Positions 54,846-64,000 of a stretch of 64,000 nucleotides of DNA are shown here, piece after piece; the stretch's first letter is position 1; the number at the start of each line of letters is the position of its first letter. A program made the position numbers and the translations under genes. The notes under the pieces are model-generated. The model worked only from the letters and a program-made list of their open reading frames with translations, did no database searches and was not told the origin of the DNA. The DNA comes from Dactylonectria macrodidyma (Eukaryota > Ascomycota > Sordariomycetes > Hypocreales > Nectriaceae): positions 86,439 through 150,438 of the forward strand of contig JAGMUV010000057.1 in the NCBI GenBank assembly GCA_020744425.1. The letters run 5' to 3'.

Positions 54846-56283
54846 TCCATAGTGGGCATGGATTTTTCTACATTTATCTCTACTTTCTTTCGTTGTATTA
54901 CTTAGGAGGCCTTGTACTATCAAACAGGCGTTGGCGGACTTATTCTTCAAGGGCCTTCTTTTGGCACCGTACTCTGTGGTCGGCACTTTTCAGGTAAACT
55001 TAGACTCGGCTAGAAGTTAGAGGTGCTCGCGAGAGCAGAAGCAATTCCAAGCAAGAACCAGAATCTGTTAGTAACCAATCAATGTTAATTTCATATAGAA
55101 GAACGTGCTCCACGAATGACTTCATTTACTGTGATTGAGATATCTACCGTTGCAATGTCCCAAATTCGAAAATAGAGCCCTTGTCACCATGAAAAAGAGA
55201 TCCCATTGCCATCAAGAAGCATTCGAAAGCCGCCCCATGTTGTTCGTTCGAGATTTCCCCGTATAACGAAGTCCCAGTTCCTTTATTCCCATCGGCGAAG
55301 ATGTCCTGTGCGCCGTCGTTCGCCGCTATGGCCGCAAGACTTGGGGCCTAAAAAGAACTACAAAGAACTATGAACTTTATTACTATAGGAACTCAGGATG
55401 CTGTGGGACTATAGAACTATGGATTAAAGACAAAAATAGGAATGCAAAATCTATTTATCGTTGTATTATTTTGCCTTTCTTTAGAATCAATTAATATCGG
55501 ACATTCAGGCCCTCCGCGGGGGAGCGGTAGGATTCTGCCGGCGCCGTTACGGCCGGTGTCCTATGATTGGCACTGGCAGGCGCACGAAACTCTGATTCAG
55601 GTGCGGCGCCTCCGCCTGTGCTCCATTCTCTGCCCGCCCGGGGATGCCCTCTGCTTCTCCCTGCCTCCTGTCAAGACCAAGAACAACAGGGCCGGCGTTG
55701 GCGGTTTGGCAAGGACAAATCTTTTCGGCTATGCCTGTCCCATTACGGCCAATGGCCTTAGGCGAGCTGGCACGGCCATATCGGCTTACTGTTGTTGGAG
55801 AAGAAGAGAAGATGGCATGTGTGCACCTGAAGAGAGGCGCAGTGTCTCCTGCAGTGCAGCTGGAACAGGCCAAACTGATCCAGGGAAAGCTGTTCAACCA
55901 TACATCTGGTGCATTAGCATCTGGCCACGTACTAGAGGCCGCATTTTTGGCCATGCCACGTACCGTGACTCATCAGTTATCGCTTGTTTTTTGTTGTAGG
56001 GCCCAAGGTCGCCCAAGATGGCGGCTTAAGGCGACCCGAATAAGTGAGGCTGACAGACTGTACCCAGGCAGCTGCCTCACCCGCAAGAATGAGGCAAACT
56101 CGATGCCTTGCTGGGTTTCACCGACTTTTAAGCCTCAAAATACAATTCCTGGTACGAAGTATTTAACGATATTGATTTCGAGCCCCGGACGCAAGCGATG
56201 TTGGGTCACTATCGAGCATACGTACTTCTGGGCTTACTTTGAACAAACCTCGTTGACATACGACATTCCAATAAACGCTAGTC
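54846..56283. other. Intergenic region with a possible gene trace
   Basis: The plus strand 55640-55990 has a GC-rich open stretch (LTVVGEEEKMACVHLKRGAV, then LIQGKLFNHTSGALASGHVL) that reads like protein but has no recognisable family. Two other frames are open over the same bases. It may be an unlisted exon or a remnant. The remainder shows nothing. Confidence 0.35.
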
Positions 56284-57319
56284 ATGGCACCACCGCCCAT
56301 TGTTCAAGATGCTAAAGCCAAACTTAAGTCTTGCTCCCAACCTACCCTATGTCACTCCGCTAGCGCGCAGGTTTCGGTTACATACGGTATTGAGCCGTCC
56401 CTACAAGTCACTGTTTTTCAAGCTTCCAACCTGCCTACCAGGGAGTTAGAAGTCGAATGGACCCAAAAAAATCCTACGGATGGCACCTTGGAGGACTTCA
56501 AATCCAAGGGAAATTCCCTATGTATTGTTGAAGGCACGCTCTCCTCTACGGACTTGAGAAAATTTGTTGAAGGCCTACCGAATTCCTCAATTCAGTCGCT
56601 CATCGACCTCGATTTCAACAAGGGCTCTGGCGTGGACAAGATTGATATGGTAAATACCATATTCACCATTCTCGTCACATGCGTCACAGAATCCAAGGAC
56701 AGCATCGCCAGACTGGCATTGAATTGCTGGGCGATGTATCGCCTGGCGACTCGCGTGGTGTTTCTTGACGGCAGCCATGCGGGTGCCGAGAGCGAACCCC
56801 CGGGTGCAGTAGCCTGTGCGCAACTTCGATTGTACGGGTTATTTGCCTGGTGGGAATTGAGGATAGAGCTTGAACAGTGTTTCAAGGATCCCATAACGGA
56901 CAACGCTTCCGAGCTATGGTTGGCAACGCTAGTCCTTGATGTCAACGACGAAGACGTCGAATATGACGAAATGCACCGCGAAATTCAGCACATGCACGGT
57001 ATTCACCCTAAGACGGAAGATTTCATAGCCAACCAGGGCTTCGACGTAAAGAATTTGGAACCAAAAAATGCGTTTCATGTGGCCGTGATCGCAATCCTAG
57101 CTACATGCAGGCCTCGCAGTACGCATTCACCTTACACATCATACGCTGTGAATTGTTGACTAATGATACACCTTAGGAGAAACCATCATCGAGAACAGTC
57201 AAATAGATCACAAGGATGCCTTCAAGGAGTCAGACCATGATTCGCTATTGGGCAAGTTTCTTTGCAGGTCTCTACGCCGTGCTCTGGAATTTCCCGACAG
57301 CCCAAAGGCTAGACTTTAG
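56284..57319 (+). CDS. Hypothetical two-exon protein, 325 aa
   Basis: I do not recognise the family. Exon 1 is 56284-57118; exon 2 is 57177-57319, joined over a 58-nt intron (GTACGC ... CTAATGAT ... CTTAG) that keeps the frame into RETIIENSQIDHKDAFKESD and a stop at 57317. The product is soluble and mixed alpha/beta, with LTLD-type hydrophobic segments (VDKIDMVNTIFTILVTCVTE, LRLYGLFAWWELRIEL) and an acidic region (VNDEDVEYDEMHREI). It stands alone, upstream of a solo LTR. The typical branch site and clean join support a real gene. Confidence 0.6.
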
Positions 57320-57463
57320 CGGTTCGTGGAAAAGTTAGTTACGTGTCGTGGTATATGTAGAAAGACTAGTTGATTTGAAGATGATATCCATTTCTATCCT
57401 ATATTACTACAGCCGGGGTTCAAAATAATGGCAAACCTCCTTTGGCGTCATCATTCTTAGAAC

Positions 57464-57940
57464 CATGCTGTCAGAGGCCAAAAGCCACAAGAAGGGTCTA
57501 TGGGGCACTAACTGCAGAAATCCACTGTCACACAGTGGCGGCCGCGCCTAACAGCCACAAGGTCGCAGCTACGTCGCAGGTTTGCCACAGCTAGCTTTCA
57601 GCTAGCAAGTTGCTGAGGGAGTTATGGAACACGGGCTAAGCGCAACCGGCCGGATCCGAGAGCTCCGACCGGGTTACGAGAGACCCGGCCGGGCCGGAGT
57701 CTCAGGATTATGAAGACCAATCAAACTAGCTAGACCTAAGCAGCTAAGCTACAGCTAGCTAGCTAGGGTATTGGAAGAAGGGATACTAGACCTGGCTATA
57801 AGAAGAGCTACTAGAGGGCGAAGGCAAAGGGGGGGTCAGAGATCAATACAGTCACCAGCATCATTCCTACTAGCTAGCTGCTATCTCGCAGCGTGTCTGC
57901 CCTCTTCACTCCCTTGTGTGTAACCAGCCCTGACACATGC
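57464..57940. mobile_element. Solo LTR, 467 bp, with CATGC duplications
   Basis: The LTR occupies 57469-57935, from TGTCAGAGGCCAAAAGCCAC to CCAGCCCTGACA, with a 6-bp terminal inverted TGTCAG. The flanks CATGC (57464-57468 and 57936-57940) are identical. Same family as 31455-31850. It contains many AGCTAGCT-type steps and ends with a CCTCTTCACTCCC block. Confidence 0.88.
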
Positions 57941-60042
57941 AACCTTGAAAATGCGAAAAAAACAAGATGATCAGTAGGGTGGCGTGCAATGATCGGGAGT
58001 AGCTTAGTCTGTTGAGAAATTTATATGCACTGTGGATGCGGAAGATGTGGTTCAACAGCTGAATCCTGATGGAAGATGCCGGTCTGTCTGTCGGGAAAGG
58101 TGAATTGTTATAGGCGTCGAATGGCCTCCCTTTGATCGATCGGGCGATATATATTTTATCCCGCGGACGTGGCGGCGCTGTCGGCGCTATATCATGCTTG
58201 TGGGGTTTTGGACGACGAGATTCAGTATTCGGAATCTGCCCATGCGGCCGGGAGTCGGGCGTAAGAGTTTCGTGGTTTGCTAGAGGGCATAGAGTGTGGT
58301 ACAGCATCAGCATTCGCAAAGTGATGACCCGGTGGCGGATAGTCTAGAAGGCCAGCCCGCAGTCGCTCTTGTCCTTCACGGAGGAGCATAGAATACTCGT
58401 CGACCATCGGAACTAGATATGAGGGTCAAACCTTACCGGCCAAGGTTATCTTACAAGAAGGATCTCAGTCAAGCCTTTTCATTTGTAATATTCGGGGCAT
58501 TGTGCTCCTGCCAACAATGACATGAGGATCAACAGAGGTGCTGTTAATTTGGACTCGGTCGCGTATCGTGTTCGTGGAAGGATCCATGCGCGCGGTGAGA
58601 GGAATCTGGTCTTTATCGGTGGTGAGTACCAAAAACAAGAGGTTGGAAGAGAAGAGAGGGGTGTTGAGGCTGAAAGTACGAATCGTGCGCGGGACAGCCT
58701 GAAGAACCAAGCCGAAAGGAAGAAAGTTGGCCACTTCCACTGGCGCCTGCAATGCCAAAAAGTTGAGACACGTTTTTCCGTACCCCGCTTTCCGGAGTAC
58801 ATCCACAAAAATCATCATCAGCTTCAACAGTCCATTGCACCAGCAATTCAAGTCAGAATGGTATCGTAGATATATAATTCTCCTTATATAGAGTTGCCTC
58901 GAGGTCTAATTCGGATATTAACACCCTCCTCCATCCCAAGAACGCCATGCCAGAACATGTTCCAGCAGTGACGACCGGACCCTCGACCCCTCCCCGGAGG
59001 TCAAGAAGGAGCCGGCCACTGCCTCTCCGCCCAGCCCATCTTCCGCGGAAGAGCCTAAAAGGGCAATCAAAGCAGCCCACGCACAAGTGCGACCGGCTAA
59101 GAGCAGCTTGTGGTCGACGTCAATGGTGTTGGCTGAGGGCGCTCCTGCAGTATATTGGCCACGAATATAGCAAGGCGCTGATTCCGAGTGCCACCTCGAT
59201 ACCGGCTAAGATTGTGGCGTGAAAAGAGCCCAAATAAGGAATAAGTTTAGAGATAACTAGGTAGCTTGCTATCTAGGATCTCATATAGGCATTGTGAGGT
59301 CAACCATTCTGCTCGTCTCTCTCGTCTCTAGATTGCAGCTGTTGACCACGGCGCTGCAGAGGTGAGACAAACGGTATTTGACATCTTTCAGTGACAGTGT
59401 GATTAATTTCTTGATCTTGGTGGCATTGAAACAGTATTTAAATTACAACATCGCGGCAGCCTTCTCGTCTCTTTTTCGTACCTCCCTATGCTTCGTCTCT
59501 CTAGTGCGGCTCGGAAAACGGCAATCACCTTCGTCCACGAGACGTTAGGCATAGAAAGATCAAGAAGTGCCTAAGTATGTCGTACGTCCTCATTACCAAC
59601 GACTTCCACACCATGTCTAGCTACTGAAAGCTGGACGAGCGTTTCATACGGGGCGCCGACGAAAAACCAGTCGAGTGCGTTTTGTTCAATGCCATGTGCC
59701 CCTTCCACATCAGCCCGCCATCACCTTGGGCCTTATCCTCGCTAGCGGCCTCCATTGTGGCCCACTGGGCTGGCATTCGCATGGTCGGCAATTGACTGGC
59801 CACGAACCAAGGCCGCGCGCGTCCTTCGTTGCGGCCTGGCCATTTAGCAGACCAATCGCACAGTGGGCCCAACCTCGTCTTCGAGCCCAGGCTCTGATAA
59901 TAAGAACAGCCTCATTCTCCTTTGCCAACCATCGACACGTCATATCATCACTACCCCCAAAACGATCGCCTCAGTGCCTACGGTAGTCACTGAGATCCTT
60001 GACCGAGCTCTGACGCATTATTCGGCGCCTATACCGGCCGGA
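57941..60042. other. Unassigned region
   Basis: No gene I can support. Frames of about 100 codons overlap on opposite strands. At 58945-59160 one frame is Pro/Glu/Lys-rich (LDPSPEVKKEPATASPPSPS), as in disordered proteins, but it has no start or splice context. A (GCC-rich) stretch at 59690-59850 is open on both strands by composition. Confidence 0.4.
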
Positions 60043-60910
60043 ATGGGCTCGAAACGCAAAACATCCGAAGAGTTTCACAACGATTTCAATCCATGTTTTG
60101 CACCGGAAAAACAGACGTCTGCCCCCCATGGATCCAACCGTGTAGCTGGCAGCGTCCGGCCCCCAATACTGCTTAGAGACCTGACCACTGGGTGATCGGG
60201 GTTGTATATTCCCCAGCACCTGACGCAGGCCCAGCGCCCGTCCACACATGGAAACGACGGCGCGTCTACCGTGATGGCGCTATCCCTCACTTCTCATTGG
60301 CGACGGCAATTCAAGGCACATTCGCGGATTTCAAAAACAGTCGCAAACACCCTGCCGTCTCAACATGTCAATGGGCGATTCATATCTACCAGGACACAAT
60401 GAATGGGTTAGAGCACAAGACATCCATGCTCACAATTAGCAGTGATGGCGTCGAGCGCAACACCGGGGGGAATATCCGCCGTTCGGGATCCGCCGTTCGG
60501 GCAACGCCGGGCAGTCATCACCCAGCTCTAGACGTGGTTACTATCAACACTACGGTATGGTCAACAGCGATATGCCAGATAAGAACCTGCGCCTCCCTCT
60601 TGGTGAGGTGTATTCTACCGAGTATCCCCTCGAAGATTGTGATGACACGGCTGTCGGCTGCGATGAAATCGACAAGGATCTGCCGGTTTCGTCAGGGTCG
60701 CGCTGCTGCCATATTTACGACTTGTCAGCAGGCTAGTGCAAAAGCCAAGCGGACTTGCGGGAAAATTCCGACCTGGGCCGGTGCGCCCAATCTTTCGTTG
60801 ATGGACCGAGATACGGTTGGAGCTACAATCCGGGCTTGGCGAAGTCGGCTTTCGCGCATCTATCTACTCCACCTGAGGGCCAGGTTACACTACCCTCGAG
60901 GACTTAGCCT
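60043..60910 (+). pseudogene. Possible decayed gene
   Basis: A frame starts MGSKRKTSEEFHNDF at 60043. From about 60230 another frame reads on to 60910 with protein-like runs (GYYQHYGMVNSDMPDKN, CDDTAVGCDEIDKDLPVSS, PRYGWSYNPGLAKSAFAHL) but is broken by TGA at 60272, TAG and TGA near 60436-60444, and TAG near 60734. These could arise from Gln or Trp codons by C-to-T or G-to-A. I cannot name a family, and splicing is unclear. It may be chance. Confidence 0.3.
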
Positions 60911-63506
60911 CCAATGTCCAGAGAGTAGGAAAATTCCTTTTCTTTTAATATGACTATATAATGATCCGGAACGAGCGAGCTGCTTACTTCATCGCATTGC
61001 GATACAGTAGCCTACAACTGCTCCACGGTTATCCTAGTATCTAGCCCACAAGCATTAGACCGTCTTCCCGGACCTAGTTCGATGTCGCCCAAGTATCTAG
61101 ACCCGTACAATCACCCTAAAATCTGTCCTCACAGTGCAGTCGAGTAGCATGACTAAGCCTATAGCTCCGGTACGAATTTGTTTTGTGACGACCGGATTCT
61201 ATCATAAGTCTAGGGTAAGCCGGAACTTGAACGTGATGCCAGAGCATAGGCGTCGCGTGTTGAGCGAGAGTTGACAACTTTAACCTACCGGTAAAGCAAG
61301 CACCGTTTCGTAAACCATCCACCTATGACGTAAGAAGACAGAGTGTTTCCAATCATTCCAGCGTATGGGGTATCGCCCTTGGATTCATTTACTATAAGAT
61401 GAAGTCTCTCACCATGCCACCCCGCAAGTACCTCATCCAGTCCTTGCTGTCCGAATCGCGCTCACCATTCGGTACCTGTCCTCTCCAATCACTGGGGTAT
61501 GAAGTGGTAGGGAGTCTAGTAGCATGCACACTCCGATGGGGGTTAAGAGGTTCAACAGTTGAAAAAAAGACCAACAGCAAGATCAGCAGTGAATCACCGA
61601 GATGTAAGAGCTTATGTCTTCAGCATTTGTCTCTTCAGCTCAAACGCCCGCAGTGTTGTTCTAGATCTTAATCAAGCATGGAGTAGTATAGAACCGGGTA
61701 ACCTGATAGATTGAACTTTATGTTGAGGCACATCAATATGCAACGTAAAGATGCTGGCCACAGCCACATATCTCCTACTATAAGCCGGCGACAGCCCGGC
61801 GCGCCCCCCACGATGACCCGGCGAAGCCGACCGCATTACATAAATGACATAGTTACTTACAGGTACGTCTAGGAGCACGGTAGCTATCCGAGATTGCACT
61901 ATTTAGGATACTACCCATGCTATACCCCAGAACCGACATTTTTACGCATTTTACGGCACTAGACAGATCTTTTGGCATGATCTCTCAAATTGAGGAACAA
62001 TTCAATGTACGAAGTCTTTGGATTGCATTGAATTGCGAGCCAAACTCAGTGAACTGGACCGCGTATGTGGATTGAACTTGAAGGATTGAGTTCTTGGGAG
62101 CGTCGAGGATTGTCAAAGCGTCTGTACACCTTGTCACATCTCAGCTATATCTCCCGTCTTTCTTTGCTGGCTTTTTCAAGAGAGTGGGGTGATGAGGCTT
62201 GTTGCATTGTTGCCCCTGTTCGCTTTCAACCCCGTATTTTCAGTTAGGCCGTGTACACCATGATTTGTTCATTTCTACCGAGTCAGCACGGAAAGAACGG
62301 ACTAACCTTTGGCGCCACCGTCTCTGGCGCAAGCAATCGTCCGGGATACTCTATGCGGAGGCGAAGGGCACTCGCTTCAGTTGGAGCTAGGCACGCCCCC
62401 AGCAATAGTGGATTGGTAGCAATATGCACTGTTTCCCTAAAAAAAAAAAGAGCACAGTTTCAATTAGGAAAGCCCATGAACGGTCGCCTCGCTCCATGGG
62501 TGGTGGAGCCATTGCTTGCTTATTCCTGCCCCTGCTCTAATCGGTGGAACTCGGCTCTGTACTGTCTGGGCAGGGGTACGTGGCCGCCTGGTTTAGACTC
62601 GGTTCGCCCTTACTCCGTCCTTCGTACTGTACACATATCCTATCAATTCTGGTTTGGCATTGGGTGGTGGGGTCTCGTCGGTGAATGGTGGCAAAACCGC
62701 GGTGGTGCAAGTTGGACTCTGGTTGCCCGTTGCTGTACCACCAAGGATCAATCACCAAAGCCAGACGACATTCCATTATTTTCCTTGTTTTGCCATCTCC
62801 CAATCCCAGCTCTGGTCAAGTTACATAAAAGGAGTGCGGAAATCTCGCTATTACCCAGCCTCATCATTACAGCGCAAGTGTTGGCGGAGAATCAAAGAAA
62901 CGAGCACTAGCGGTGACGGCAGAGCCGCATTGAGGCAGGGTTTCTAGGCGCTCCTCGTTGCCTTCGCAAGGGATGATAAGCCTAGTTCATTGCCAGGGAG
63001 TCGAGTGAGAGATTTTGTTAAAATCTGCGAAATTTGGGCCCTTGCAGATTGACGAAGTGAGTCAGTTAGGGCGCCCACTAACAGGGTTTGATATGAAATC
63101 AAGCCTGAGCCGCAGGGATGTGTGAAAGCGGAAGCCCACGAAGTAGACGCGAGCCGCCTTGTGATATTCGAAGCAGGCTCGAGCCCTCCTCCGCGACCGT
63201 TTTAGCCGACCAGGCCTCCCACAGCGTCTACATACCCCGGTGCATACGAAGTACAGTAACATGCCAAAAGTCTGACCCCACCTACACTCAATCCATCATC
63301 CTGCAATTATGACCACGTAACTTCATTTCATTTTTCGCCCAATGCCTTGACTTCACTCTGTACCTGCCAGCTTTATCGAAAAGGTACGAAGTAATTACGT
63401 TGCGTTTGCAACCCCTCCTTCCCGCTCCTTGACGACATTACCGACACCACACTCGGGCACCCGCCCTCCAACACGCCAGTACGGGCTACCATATGCCTTG
63501 AGGACC
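60911..63506. other. Intergenic region upstream of ubr1
   Basis: No supported gene. It contains an A12 tract at about 62439. Frames at 61399-61671 and 62251-62910 have no recognisable content, and the latter is matched by opposite-strand frames. The last 300 bp are the ubr1 promoter side, C-rich near 63410-63480. Confidence 0.45.
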
Positions 63507-64000
63507 ATGGAGCATTCTATGTCAACACAGGAGCAGCAGCTCTGCCAGTCCCTGTCAAAGCTGCCTGTCCGCTTCGAGTACCGCTACACCGAAAAAGCCT
63601 CGCAAGAGCTGCTGAGGAGCCTGTTCCGGTCTCTGGCTGGTGGCAGTGACGACTACATGCGGCTGCTGTTCCCAGACGGCAATCTAAGTGATGCCTTGAA
63701 GCTCAGCGATGCACAGGGTGTAGTCGAAGGAGCTGGATACACTGAGCAGGCGCGGGGCAAGCGATGCGGGTACATCTTCAAACCTGGCGACGCCATCTAT
63801 ATGTGCCGCACCTGCGATACCAACAACACCTGCCGCCTCTGCAGGCAATGCTATGAGTCGACCGACCACAAGGAACACTCGTTGCGACGACGCATCTGCA
63901 CCGGCAACATTGATTGCTGCGACTGCGGCGATGATAAAGTATGGACGACGCCATTGTTCTGCACCATCCACTCCGATATGCGCGCTGGCGGACAAAAGGG
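63507..64000 (+). CDS. ubr1: E3 ubiquitin ligase Ubr1 (N-recognin), 5' end only
   Basis: N-end-rule ubiquitin ligase, cytosolic, which binds proteins with destabilising N-terminal residues and works with a Rad6-type E2. The 164 visible residues start MEHSMSTQEQQLCQSLSKLP. A helical stretch (ASQELLRSLFRSL) precedes the UBR box from about residue 85 (RCGYIFKPGDAIYMCRTC). The zinc ligands continue in CRLCRQCYESTDHKEH, CCDCGDDKVW and the final C-T-I-H. The spacing of Cys and His matches the family. The gene runs off the window; the full protein would be near 2000 aa. No intron in this part. Confidence 0.9.
   Translation, partial: MEHSMSTQEQQLCQSLSKLPVRFEYRYTEKASQELLRSLFRSLAGGSDDYMRLLFPDGNLSDALKLSDAQGVVEGAGYTEQARGKRCGYIFKPGDAIYMCRTCDTNNTCRLCRQCYESTDHKEHSLRRRICTGNIDCCDCGDDKVWTTPLFCTIHSDMRAGGQK

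Noticed and set aside
57906..58407. 137-codon minus-strand frame next to the solo LTR
   Set aside because: It begins and ends in low-complexity sequence, runs into the LTR and has no recognisable content.
59621..59986. Opposed frames of about 80-103 codons
   Set aside because: Open on both strands through base composition, with no recognised domain or splice context.
62251..62947. Overlapping frames up to 219 codons
   Set aside because: Three frames open over the same bases, unusual composition and no domain; not supported as a gene.

Overview
The window is nuclear DNA of a filamentous ascomycete (Pezizomycotina; Sordariomycetes is likely but not proven). Supporting signs are short 50-90 nt introns with GT-AG borders and CTAAT/CTGAC-type branch points, an Rpn4-type zinc-finger regulator, a GH64 beta-1,3-glucanase, an Ubr1 N-recognin, a Tad1-like LINE, fungal Helitrons, and C-to-T decay that resembles repeat-induced point mutation (RIP). 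No bacterial, organellar or viral gene was seen, and no convincing RNA gene.

Layout. 1-12.5 kb: two closely similar Helitrons, convergent (tail to tail), with a 5'-truncated LINE end between them. 12.5-14.1 kb: AT-rich satellite DNA (105-bp tandem repeat, 148-bp duplication, CT tract). 14.5-18.1 kb: an unknown gene split by one stop codon, then an F-box gene. 18.4-25.7 kb: a nest of transposons: a short LTR element with identical LTRs, a solo LTR, a Tc1/mariner relict, a hAT-like MITE, a hAT relict carrying a 775-bp element with 8-bp target duplications, and a pogo element. 26.4-29.3 kb: a PAQR-type membrane protein gene and a small three-exon gene of unknown function. 30.5-34 kb: gene and LINE relics, an LTR, and a vWA-domain pseudogene. 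35.3-39.6 kb: a secreted GH64 glucanase and an Rpn4-like factor. 40.4-45.4 kb: a CCCH zinc-finger fragment, hAT and pogo relics, a small unknown gene, and an AT-rich palindromic MITE. 45.7-51.4 kb: a full-length Tad-like LINE with a 13-bp target duplication, abutting a 185-bp MITE. 53.8-57.9 kb: the intact vWA gene, an unknown two-exon gene, and a solo LTR with perfect 5-bp duplications. 58-63.5 kb: mostly unassigned DNA with decayed coding traces. 63.5 kb to the edge: the 5' end of ubr1.

The host genes form no obvious pathway or cluster; they look like scattered housekeeping and secreted-enzyme genes in a transposon-rich region. The clearest biology is in the mobile DNA. Target-site duplications could be read directly for five insertions, which gives a partial order of events. 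Decay is uneven: the Helitron Rep/helicase frames are open for 5.4 kb, while the upstream 1.4 kb of one copy, which faces the AT-rich satellite, holds eight in-frame stops.
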